Source of the DNA: a virus
DNA length: 29,363 nt
Strand: one strand, 5' to 3'
IMG/VR virus record: IMGVR_UViG_3300037502_003076
Location: 1 to 29,363 of that record
The notes under the pieces are model-generated. The model searched no databases, was not told the origin of the DNA, and saw only the letters and a program-made list of their open reading frames with translations. Of this stretch, positions 20,509 through 28,624 are shown piece after piece; within the stretch, counting starts at the first letter, position 1; each line of letters starts with the position of its first letter. The translations under genes and the position numbers were made by a program.

Positions 20509-21422
20509 TTTCTGCCCTCCATCTTTCGAAGAAATTGCTCCGGTGTCAGTTTTTCAACCTGCGTCGGTGTGGCATTTCGCACAACAGGGGCCGGCTTGCT
20601 GGTTTGCATTTGGCCCAAAAAGTAATCCAACACCTTTTTGGACATGGCTTTGAAGTTACCCTCACCCAGCCATTCCCGCAAATCAGCAATTTCCGCCGTT
20701 GCCGCTATTTCTCCAAACTCCCGTCCAGACTCCTCACGGACAGCGGCCGCGACCTGCTCCAAAGGCACTGAAAGGCCCCTGGTTTCCAATTCCAGCATTT
20801 TAGCCGCAATCTTGCGCATACCGTATTGGGTGGAGGGTATTTTTCCGGCCTTGGCGGCCTCCACCAACTCCGCCTGTAGGCGCTGGCTTTCCTGTTGCAC
20901 AATGGTGTTGCGCTCGGCCTCGGCCCGCATTTCCTCCACCGTCTTTTTTTCGGTTTCGTATTCCGCCAGTTTGGCCTCCAACTCAGCCACCCGGCGCTGC
21001 TCTGGGCTCATTTCTTGGGGCAAGATTTGTTTCTTGTAGATGTAGTCTGCGGCCAACTGGGCGGCGGTTTCTTCGTCCACCCCCAAGTCTTCAAAGAAAG
21101 CGCCCAAGTCTTCTTTGTATTTCCCTTGCTTTGCGGCCAATGCGGCCTCTTTTTGTTCTGCGGCCATGGCCCGCTTTTGGGCCTCGGTAAGCAGTTTGGA
21201 CGTTTGCCGGCCGCGTTGAATTTCTCGGTAGGCTGCATCCTCATCCAATTCCAAATCTTTGATTTTCAGTTTGGCTTTGGCTGCGGCCGCCTTGGTTTCG
21301 GCGGTTTCCACCGGTGCGGCATCGGCTGCCGACTTGCTGTTTTGGGTTTGTGCCGGGCCGGTTGCGTTGCTGGAAGCGGCCGACGGCGCAGGCGTTGCGG
21401 AGGTCGGGGTGCTGTTTGTCAT
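20505..21422 (-). CDS. Scaffolding protein candidate, 305 aa
   Basis: Directs capsid assembly and is probably removed later. The N-terminus is low-complexity (Ala/Ser/Thr). A long charged coiled-coil region runs at about 40-190 (DEDAAYREIQRGRQTSKLLT, later EQRRVAELEAKLAEYETEKK). A helical C-terminal part contains Lys/Arg-rich ends (ENQ-free, finishing FLRKMEGRK), as expected for capsid contact. It follows the portal gene with ATGA overlap, the usual position for scaffolds in podoviruses. The major capsid gene is far away in this genome. No protease motif was seen. Confidence 0.7.
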   Translation of the reverse strand: MTNSTPTSATPAPSAASSNATGPAQTQNSKSAADAAPVETAETKAAAAKAKLKIKDLELDEDAAYREIQRGRQTSKLLTEAQKRAMAAEQKEAALAAKQGKYKEDLGAFFEDLGVDEETAAQLAADYIYKKQILPQEMSPEQRRVAELEAKLAEYETEKKTVEEMRAEAERNTIVQQESQRLQAELVEAAKAGKIPSTQYGMRKIAAKMLELETRGLSVPLEQVAAAVREESGREFGEIAATAEIADLREWLGEGNFKAMSKKVLDYFLGQMQTSKPAPVVRNATPTQVEKLTPEQFLRKMEGRK

Positions 21423-23500
21423 ACCATTCCCTGTTGTGGCATTTCGGCTGGTTGGTCGGTTGCCGGGTTTGTGGGCATCTTAGGCATATTTGGCATTCCC
21501 GGCATACCCTCTTTTGAGGCCTCTGGGTTTGTAACCTGGATTGCCCCGGACTCCGGGTTGACGTTGGCGGCCGGTACGTTTGCCGGCTGCTGGGTTTGGG
21601 CGATTTGAAGCAACTGCATGGCCTGCGGCCCGCCGCGCAAGGCCACCAGCAACGGGTCTGCGCTGCGCATGAAATCGATATGTGTTTGGACGTGATTTAA
21701 AATGCTGGCTTGGATGGCCTCATTTTCCGGGGTTGCTTCCCGCAAACTGGGGTTATCTAGGAGGGTAAGGTGTTGACTGATTTCCAGCCAGTGCGGGTCG
21801 GACACCAGGGCCCGGACCTCCCCGCCCTCCATAAGCCGCTCGTTTTCAGCCCGAATGCGCATTTGCTGGGTTTGGCTGCTTTCAATCATTGGCTCGTAGG
21901 TGCCAGCCTTAATCAACATGAGGTATTGTTCGGCGGCCCCGGGGACGTTGGGGTTGATAACCCCCATTTCCACCAGTTTGTCGGCCACGGCCATGCGGCC
22001 CGAAACGGTTCGCATCATGGGGTTGCCAACGTCCACCTTTACCCGCTCAATGCTTTGGAGGTCATCGGCGGTAAATTCTTTGACCATGAAGGAAGACGCC
22101 TTGCCCACCATACGGGCCATGCGCGGAAACTGGCCGCCAAAGTCTTTGAAGCGGTTAAGAATGGCCAAACACACATCACGCACCAAATCGGTATAAGACT
22201 TCTCCAGGCCGCTGTTGCTTTGGATGGCCTGCGCTTGAATAAAGGTAAGTTTGGCGCCGGACGCATCGGCCCCAACGGCCTGCGACGGTGCCCCGCGCAC
22301 AACGCTGTTTACGCCTGAAAGCACTTCCATGGCGCTTATTTTCTCGCGCTTGTAGGCGAAAAACTCGGAAGGTGTAGCGGGCCACGTCAAAGGCTCGGGC
22401 CGCTGCTGGCCGTCGTATTTGACTTCGTTCATGCTAGAGGAAAGCGCCTCCACCGAAATGTTAGCGTTTCGGGGCACCAATATGTTGCCAATGCCTCGGC
22501 CCAATTCATTGGTGATGATGGTTGAATCAATGGCGTTGATGGCATCTTGCGGGCCCAGCAAATCCCACAATTGGGTATCCCCAAAGGCCGTTCCTTCCAC
22601 CTCATCTGGAACAACTCGATACACTGGTAAGTCGGAATAAGGCGATCCACCGTCAAACAAAATCAAATCAGAGTCCAACGCCTGAACCAACCGGCCTTGG
22701 GGCAAGGCCCGGGTGCGCTTGTGAACAAAGGTATAGTGGGCCACCAAGTCGGTGGCGTTTTTGCGCGCAAAAAAGCCCGACCATTCACTCTCAGCCCGGT
22801 CGGAACGGGCAACAATGCGCTCGGCCAACTCAGGGTAGCGCGCGGCCAACTCATATTTCGACACAAAGTGGCGCAAACACACCCACTCCATAGAATCCCA
22901 AGACGTGGCGCAAACGTCCCTGATTACGTCCAGAGGGCCCAGGCTTATGCCTTGAATGTCTCCCGTTTTAATGGTGGGCACGGCTTCCCCGGCCATGAGG
23001 GCGTCCAACGCCTCCGGTGACGGCCCGGCATCTTCCCCGGCTTGGGCATCCCACAACACGGCCACAAAGCCTTCAGAAAGAAAAATGGCGTTTTTGACGG
23101 CCCGTTTTAGCTGGGTTTCAAGTTTTCTTTCTGTCAGGTATTGATCCAACAGGCCGTCGGCAATAATGGTTTGGGAAAGGCTTTTGGCGTCGGTGTTGGC
23201 CGCCTTGCATTGAATGGTTGGCCGCTGGGCCGTGATGAGCGTCAAAAGGTTGTTTCCAATGTTTCGATAATGGTTTTCGGCCGTAACCAACAATTCCCCT
23301 TGCTCCCCGCTGCGGCTGATTTCCCACGAAACCTTACCGGTGCCGTCAACGCTGCCTCCCGACATAACCGCAAAACTCTTTTTGATTTTCTCAAGCCGGC
23401 CGCTTTGGCGCATGAAGTCGTGAAAAAGGCGCACCTTGTCAAAGATGTGCTGGCCAATTTCCGGCCCTGGCGCTGCCGCCCAATAGTCTGTTGGTTTCAT
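21419..23500 (-). CDS. Portal protein, 693 aa
   Basis: Forms the dodecameric ring through which DNA enters and leaves the head. Length (693 aa) and sequence style match podoviral portals: ENHYRNIGNNLLTLITAQRP near residue 90, a helix QTIIADGLLDQYLTERKLET, and VLWDAQAGEDAG after FLSEGFVA. Other parts include GVNSVVRGAPSQAVGADASG. The C-terminal part is Gln/Pro/Met-rich. The ATG overlaps the preceding gene's TGA (ATGA). It lies downstream of the ejection-protein genes rather than next to terminase or capsid. Confidence 0.85.
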   Translation of the reverse strand: MKPTDYWAAAPGPEIGQHIFDKVRLFHDFMRQSGRLEKIKKSFAVMSGGSVDGTGKVSWEISRSGEQGELLVTAENHYRNIGNNLLTLITAQRPTIQCKAANTDAKSLSQTIIADGLLDQYLTERKLETQLKRAVKNAIFLSEGFVAVLWDAQAGEDAGPSPEALDALMAGEAVPTIKTGDIQGISLGPLDVIRDVCATSWDSMEWVCLRHFVSKYELAARYPELAERIVARSDRAESEWSGFFARKNATDLVAHYTFVHKRTRALPQGRLVQALDSDLILFDGGSPYSDLPVYRVVPDEVEGTAFGDTQLWDLLGPQDAINAIDSTIITNELGRGIGNILVPRNANISVEALSSSMNEVKYDGQQRPEPLTWPATPSEFFAYKREKISAMEVLSGVNSVVRGAPSQAVGADASGAKLTFIQAQAIQSNSGLEKSYTDLVRDVCLAILNRFKDFGGQFPRMARMVGKASSFMVKEFTADDLQSIERVKVDVGNPMMRTVSGRMAVADKLVEMGVINPNVPGAAEQYLMLIKAGTYEPMIESSQTQQMRIRAENERLMEGGEVRALVSDPHWLEISQHLTLLDNPSLREATPENEAIQASILNHVQTHIDFMRSADPLLVALRGGPQAMQLLQIAQTQQPANVPAANVNPESGAIQVTNPEASKEGMPGMPNMPKMPTNPATDQPAEMPQQGMV

Positions 23501-25350
23501 TCTCCCACCATGGCTTTTTCTTCTTCTACCAACTTATCAAGTTTTTCACGAAGCGTCCGATATTCTGCGCTTTGGTTGGCCAATGTATAATCCGCCACGG
23601 CAAGGTTTTTTGCGCCTTGGTTTGCGGCCTCCATAAGCGGCTGGGCGAAACGCCCAAACAGCTCCGGTTTTTCGGTGAGGTATTTTTCAACCGCCACCCC
23701 GACGCTTTTCAATGCTGGCCGGATTTCCGGCAACTTTGCCCTGACGGCCATGGCCCCACGGCCCAAAACGGCGCTGCCCCTTTCCTTTGCCAGCTTGGTT
23801 GCGACGGCTGCCGCTGTTGCCGCCGCACCGGCTGCGCCAACGCCACCTCCACCCATTCCAGTTACCGCCGCAATTCCACCGGCTGCCGGCCCAACCAACA
23901 TTTCACTCAACCCAAACAAATTGTTGCCCTGCTGCGCGGCGGCCGTCTTCAGGCCCTTTTCCGCCAGCTTGGTGGCCCCGTAAATGTTTTTGGCTTTAGC
24001 AAATTGGGACGCCGCTTTGTTGCCAACTGCTTTTGCCAGCTGTTGTTCAATTTCATCATTCAAGATGCCGGCAACTTGCTTTGCAACTCTAGTTTGCAGT
24101 TTGGTTGACAGTGTGGAGTAGGGGCCCTCAGCAATATCTGTTTTCAGCCTGTTGGCATCCAAAAAACCGCCGCCCTTTGCCGCCGTCTGGGCGATGTCGT
24201 CATAGAAACTGGGCGCGTATTCACCAACCGGCGCTTTCAGTGAGGCACCCGAAACCCGCAGGCCGGTGACGCTAAGTTTGGAGCGTATTTCTTTATTGAT
24301 GCGCATTAACACGCGGCCCCAATCAAATTCTTTTGGGCCCCTAGCATTTACGTCCACCCGGTTTACAAACATTTCAGCATCGGCTGCGCCCAAAATATCT
24401 TCCATGGCGCTGCCGGCCTGTTGCTTTGCCGCTTCAACGTTTTTGGCGATTACTTCTTTATTGCCACTCCAGGGAATCATGCCTTCTCGGCCCAAAATAA
24501 AACCCTTTTTCAGAATTTGTTTTTCGGTTTCTTTGTTTATGTCTTTTTGGATTGCGCCGGTTGCTTTTACAAAACGCATGGCTGCAAATTTGGCCAAGGC
24601 GTCGGATGTTTTCTTCTCTGCGCTTTTCAGCACGTCATCCAGTCCGATTTTTTCGGCCTGTTTGCGTACCACGGCCGGCAACGCTTGGGCGGCTTTCCCG
24701 CCGGCCACTGACAACCCCGCCCCGGTGGCAACATCCAACGCGGCCTTTCCCACCTCACCCTTGGTAACGTCGGCCTCCGACAGCCCAAGGGCTTGCAACC
24801 CGCCCAAGGCCGCCAAACGGCCCATACCGGTAACAGGCGCGGCGGCGGCCTGCGCCACCCCACCAGCGACTTGGCCCGCCAGAAAGGCACCCGGGGCGCT
24901 TCGCTGGGCCCTTTCCGTTGTTGCCCTCAGTTCTTCCCGCGCCTGCCGGTAAACTTCGGTTAAAGGCGCATTGTCGGACCCCACAATTTGGCCCATAGCG
25001 GTGGTTTGGGTAGGTGTAACACCGATGCCGGCGGCCTCCAAAGCGGCCCGCCCTGTTGGGCTTGTTTCAACGCGTCTGCGCAACGCCTCCAACCCAGCCT
25101 GGATGCCGGCCCCGGCTTCTTCTTCAAAACCCAAGGTAGCACCGGACAGCGCCCCACGGCCTGCGGCCTCTACCGCCGAAACCGTGCCGGGCAACGTGCC
25201 TTGGACGGCTTCCACCTCCACTGGTGGCGCCATTGGGGCGGCCGGCTGCGCTTGCTCGGCCAAAAGCATTGAAATGGGCTGCACGTCTTCCGGCATGGCC
25301 GCTGCCTCAGCCGTTTCGGTTTCTTTCAGCAAGTCGGAAAGGGTTCTCAT
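23497..25350 (-). CDS. Internal virion/ejection protein candidate, 617 aa
   Basis: Likely packaged inside the head and ejected with DNA. The segment AAGRGALSGATLGFEEEAGAG (about 62-82) and a later YRQAREELRATTERAQRSAP (134-153) are typical of podoviral internal or DNA-transfer proteins. A Gly/Ala-rich hydrophobic stretch (about 485-521) could enter membranes. The rest is helical. The start at 25350 has AGGTG upstream and lies 8 bp after the preceding stop. It is one of four consecutive Ala-rich genes. Role by position and composition; a lytic-transglycosylase motif is not visible. Confidence 0.7.
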   Translation of the reverse strand: MRTLSDLLKETETAEAAAMPEDVQPISMLLAEQAQPAAPMAPPVEVEAVQGTLPGTVSAVEAAGRGALSGATLGFEEEAGAGIQAGLEALRRRVETSPTGRAALEAAGIGVTPTQTTAMGQIVGSDNAPLTEVYRQAREELRATTERAQRSAPGAFLAGQVAGGVAQAAAAPVTGMGRLAALGGLQALGLSEADVTKGEVGKAALDVATGAGLSVAGGKAAQALPAVVRKQAEKIGLDDVLKSAEKKTSDALAKFAAMRFVKATGAIQKDINKETEKQILKKGFILGREGMIPWSGNKEVIAKNVEAAKQQAGSAMEDILGAADAEMFVNRVDVNARGPKEFDWGRVLMRINKEIRSKLSVTGLRVSGASLKAPVGEYAPSFYDDIAQTAAKGGGFLDANRLKTDIAEGPYSTLSTKLQTRVAKQVAGILNDEIEQQLAKAVGNKAASQFAKAKNIYGATKLAEKGLKTAAAQQGNNLFGLSEMLVGPAAGGIAAVTGMGGGGVGAAGAAATAAAVATKLAKERGSAVLGRGAMAVRAKLPEIRPALKSVGVAVEKYLTEKPELFGRFAQPLMEAANQGAKNLAVADYTLANQSAEYRTLREKLDKLVEEEKAMVGE

Positions 25351-25358
25351 GTGGGCAC

Positions 25359-26681
25359 CTATTCCACCACCAAGAGGCGGTCGGCCATCGGTTTAATTTG
25401 CTCCAACTCGCTCTCATTGTTGACGCTAAACCGCCGGCCGCTGGCTTTGTCTTGCACAATAATGGGAAACCTTGGTTTTGAAGCTGTCTTTTCTTTTGCT
25501 TCGCCTTGAATGTCTTCCGTGGTGAGGCCCCTCACTTCCAAGGCGTTTTGAAGTCTTGCTTTGCTGTTTTCTCGAAAATTTTTGATGATGTCTTGCGCCG
25601 TGCTTTCCAGCAAAAAGGGAGTGGCCTCAAACAAGCCGTATTTCTTGGCGGCCACCACTTCGCCTTCCCTGGCGACAGAATCGGGGTCAACCAATTTGGC
25701 GTGCTCAATCGCAACGTTATAAATGATGTCGTTTATTTCTTTATTGTGGGCACCAATGGCTTGCCATGTTCCCTTTTCTTCAATGATTTTGCTTAATTTG
25801 TTAAGCATACGATCAATGTTTTTGGTGCGCTCTAGCACCTTCATGCCTTCCGTTTTGCGCTTTGCGCGCTCGGCCGGCGTCAACTCGCCACTGGCTTTTT
25901 TCTGGGCCTCGGCCAACTGCAACTCCCGCAATTGCTCGGTAGGCGTCTTCCGGCCTGATTTTGTCGCCTCAATTTCAGCTTTCAGCTTTTCAATTTCCAA
26001 AAGGCGCTTTTCTCTCGTAAGTGGGTCCATTCCCTTGGACTCACCCAGCCGGCCCGCCTTGATGGCCAATTCCGCCTCTTTTTGGCGCAGCTTTTCCAAT
26101 TCAACCGCTTGCCCAAAAGCATCACGTTTTGCCCTGGCGGCCGCATCGGCCTGTTGCTGGGCCGCGTCTGCCGTCAACCGTAGGCGCAGGTTTTCACCCT
26201 CGGCCGCCCTTCGCGCAAACGCCCTTGCGGCATCCAGCCTTGCCGCCGCGTCGGCCTCTTTGGCCCTTGCCGCACGTCCAATGGTTTGAATGGTGCCCAC
26301 ATCCACCGGCGCACCCGTGAGCGCTTCGGTGATGCGTTGGGTTGCGGCCATGTAGGGCAAAAGGCTTTCAGTCCGTTGGGCCCGGCCTTGGGCTGCGCGC
26401 AACTCCCCCAGGGCCTCCAACTCCATGTCGGCAGGTGGGGTGGAAGCTGTTGGGGCTGCAAGGGCCTCCAATGCCATTTTACGGGCCGCGGCCGCGTCCG
26501 GGGCAACCATGGCTGGGGTTTCCGCCATTGGCTCTACAGGGGCCATTTCCGGCCTTCCAACGGCCTCAAAAGCGGCCAACAACCGCTGCCGGCGTCTTTC
26601 TTCGTTCGTCAACTCAGGGCCAACCATGCCGCCGCCCATGCCGCCGGCCAAATCGCTTTCCACGTCAAAAAGGGTTGCCAT
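25359..26681 (-). CDS. Internal virion protein candidate, 440 aa
   Basis: Largely coiled-coil: after a Gly/Met-rich start (MATLFDVESDLAGGMGGGMV) it is dominated by Ala, Glu, Lys and Arg with long helices (about 130-300, for example LEKLRQKEAELAIKAGRLG). The C-terminal part ends with a more globular section (RFPIIVQDKASGRRFSVNNE). No Cys or membrane helix is seen. GGGAGGGG lies before the ATG, which starts one base after the previous stop. Candidate ejection protein from context. Confidence 0.65.
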   Translation of the reverse strand: MATLFDVESDLAGGMGGGMVGPELTNEERRRQRLLAAFEAVGRPEMAPVEPMAETPAMVAPDAAAARKMALEALAAPTASTPPADMELEALGELRAAQGRAQRTESLLPYMAATQRITEALTGAPVDVGTIQTIGRAARAKEADAAARLDAARAFARRAAEGENLRLRLTADAAQQQADAAARAKRDAFGQAVELEKLRQKEAELAIKAGRLGESKGMDPLTREKRLLEIEKLKAEIEATKSGRKTPTEQLRELQLAEAQKKASGELTPAERAKRKTEGMKVLERTKNIDRMLNKLSKIIEEKGTWQAIGAHNKEINDIIYNVAIEHAKLVDPDSVAREGEVVAAKKYGLFEATPFLLESTAQDIIKNFRENSKARLQNALEVRGLTTEDIQGEAKEKTASKPRFPIIVQDKASGRRFSVNNESELEQIKPMADRLLVVE

Positions 26682-26682
26682 G

Positions 26683-27570
26683 TCATGCCCCTCCCAGGCG
26701 CTTTAATTCTTCCTCTGCCCGCTTTTTGCGCAGGCGCATGATGGGGTCTTCCCGTTCGGCCGCGTCAGCCATGGCTGCCCCGGCAAAACTAGAAACGCCT
26801 TGGGTTACCCCTCCAACAGATTGCTGGGTGCGCTGGCCCCTGCCCTCGTAGGTGCCCCCCATGCCGGCCAATGCCTGCGCCTTGGCCCTGGCCCTTTCGG
26901 CCAACAGGTCGGTGCGCCGGTTTTCTTGTGCCAGCCGGTTGGCCTCATTTCGTGCTGCGGTTTCCAGCCTATTGGCTTCATTAAACTTGGAAATAACGTC
27001 GGCCGCTTGGCCCCGCTGAAAGGCTTGCTCGAATGCCGCCACGTCAATATCCCCGGCCAGCTTGCCGGTTTGGGCTATGGCCTCCAACGCCCTGCGCCGG
27101 CCCTGGGCCGCCACGTCCAACCCCATTTGACTGGCCTGTTGGGCCGCTGCCTGCTGGTTGGCCAGCATAGCGCCAATTTGGGCACCACTTTGGGCGGGAA
27201 GTTTGCGCAAGATGGCCTCACGCGCCCCGCGCTCCTGTTGGGCCACTTCGGAAAGGGCCGCGTTAATGGCCGCCCTGTCTTCCACCGTGTAACCCTCACC
27301 GGCCCGCCTTGAAAGCTGCCGCAAGGCATCCATGCGGGTTTGCTGGGCCTCCAAACTGCCCTGGGCTTTTGCGGCTTGGCTTTCAACAATGCCGGGTTGG
27401 ATGGCGATAGCGTCCACGGTGGGGAGGTCAATCGACAATTCCCGCATGGCCTGTTGACGCAAGGCCTCGGCCAATTCCCTGTCGCCTCTGGACATGGCGT
27501 CGGCAATAAGGCTTCCAACCACGGAAATGCCGCCTAAAATTAAACCGCCAGTAATTGGGTCAAGTGCCAT
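26683..27570 (-). CDS. Internal virion protein candidate (T7 gp14-like role), 295 aa
   Basis: Begins with a Gly-rich hydrophobic segment (GGLILGGISVVGSLIADA, about 8-25) that could insert into membrane, then is helical, Ala/Gln/Arg-rich (NQQAAAQQASQMGLDVAAQG). The short N-terminal hydrophobic anchor plus helical body resembles the layout of T7 gp14, which forms a channel in the outer membrane, though sequence identity cannot be judged here. It overlaps the preceding gene by 11 bp. Confidence 0.6.
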   Translation of the reverse strand: MALDPITGGLILGGISVVGSLIADAMSRGDRELAEALRQQAMRELSIDLPTVDAIAIQPGIVESQAAKAQGSLEAQQTRMDALRQLSRRAGEGYTVEDRAAINAALSEVAQQERGAREAILRKLPAQSGAQIGAMLANQQAAAQQASQMGLDVAAQGRRRALEAIAQTGKLAGDIDVAAFEQAFQRGQAADVISKFNEANRLETAARNEANRLAQENRRTDLLAERARAKAQALAGMGGTYEGRGQRTQQSVGGVTQGVSSFAGAAMADAAEREDPIMRLRKKRAEEELKRLGGA

Positions 27571-28624
27571 ATGCCACCACCTGGGCTTCTTTGGGGTCCA
27601 CTCCAGACGCTACCAATTCATCATAAAGAAAATCTTTGTAGGTTTTGTTGAAATAGCCGGGGTCATCGGCCTTTCCGCCCTTAACCAGGTTTTGATAATC
27701 TTCGTCGGCCAGCTCTTGTGCGTAAAGCTGCGCCTGAAACTTGCGGTAGGCGTCCATTTGGTTATTTTGCTTTGCCCACTCCATAGCGTTTTTGGCTTGC
27801 GCATAACGCACGCTTGCGCGCTCCTGGGCTTTCAACTTGCGTTGCTGTAAGTCGTAAGCGGCTTGGGCCTTTTCTGTAGCGGCCGCCCTTGCCGTTTCTG
27901 CCGCCCTAGTGGCCTCGGCCCTTGCCTGAGCGTCTGCCTTGGCTTGGGCACTTTGGGTTTCAAACTCGGCCCCGGCCTGTTGCTGTTTGCCGGTCACCGT
28001 TTCGTAAAGCTGGCCATATTTTTTGGCCAATGCCGACAGCTCGCGGCCGCTGGTGGCGCCGGCCAACGCGGCATCCAATGCGGCCTCCCCGGCAGTGTAG
28101 GTTTGGCCCTTGCCGTATTTCTCTTGCAAAACGGCTTGGCGGCCCGCCTCGGTGCCCAAGGCCTCGGCCGTTGCCTCCACCTCCATGGCGGCCTTGGCGG
28201 CTTCGTCCGGGGTGGCAAAAGCCGGTTTTTGGCTGTCCATGTAGCTTTTAATGGCGGATTCCATGGAAGGGCCCATGGTGCCGGTAGCCGTGGCTTGCCC
28301 CTCGCCAGTGGGCTGTAACGTAAGCGGTTTGACGGCCTCGGCCACCTTCACCCCTTCGGTGGTGCCTTTGTATTCTTGGGCCTGCACTCGGCCAGCCTTT
28401 TGCGCCAATTCTTTGGTGGTTTCAGCCAATGGCTGGGCGCCAACGTTGGCCCGCAGGTAATCCACCAGCAAGGGGCCACCCGCGCCGGACGTGCCACCAC
28501 CAGGGGCTATGCGCGCAGGCATTTGGCCTTTGGTTTGGGCGAAACGCGGCCCCGCAGCGCCACCGGTCGGCATTTCCTTTTTGGGTTTCCCCAGTATTTC
28601 TTCCAAATCCCGAATGAATGCCAT
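27560..28624 (-). CDS. Internal virion protein candidate, Ala-rich coiled coil, 354 aa
   Basis: A Gly/Pro/Ala-rich N-terminal section (about 1-60) is followed by helices with abundant Ala, Lys, Gln and Glu (AQARAEATRAAETARAAATE, then QRKLKAQERASVRYAQAKNA). The C-terminal end is more aromatic (FNKTYKDFLYDELVASGV). No Cys or signal peptide is present. The ATG overlaps the stop of the fibre-type gene (TAATG). It is the first of the four helical late genes, probably packaged internal proteins. Confidence 0.65.
   Translation of the reverse strand: MAFIRDLEEILGKPKKEMPTGGAAGPRFAQTKGQMPARIAPGGGTSGAGGPLLVDYLRANVGAQPLAETTKELAQKAGRVQAQEYKGTTEGVKVAEAVKPLTLQPTGEGQATATGTMGPSMESAIKSYMDSQKPAFATPDEAAKAAMEVEATAEALGTEAGRQAVLQEKYGKGQTYTAGEAALDAALAGATSGRELSALAKKYGQLYETVTGKQQQAGAEFETQSAQAKADAQARAEATRAAETARAAATEKAQAAYDLQQRKLKAQERASVRYAQAKNAMEWAKQNNQMDAYRKFQAQLYAQELADEDYQNLVKGGKADDPGYFNKTYKDFLYDELVASGVDPKEAQVVAYGT

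Noticed and set aside
21770-22318. 182-codon rightward open frame inside the portal gene
   Set aside because: Antisense shadow with His/Gly/Leu-biased composition; no initiation signals.
24266-24952. 228-codon rightward open frame inside the 617-aa virion gene
   Set aside because: Antisense shadow of an Ala-rich GC-biased gene; Ser/Ala-rich composition mirrors the sense codons and no start signal or promoter is present.
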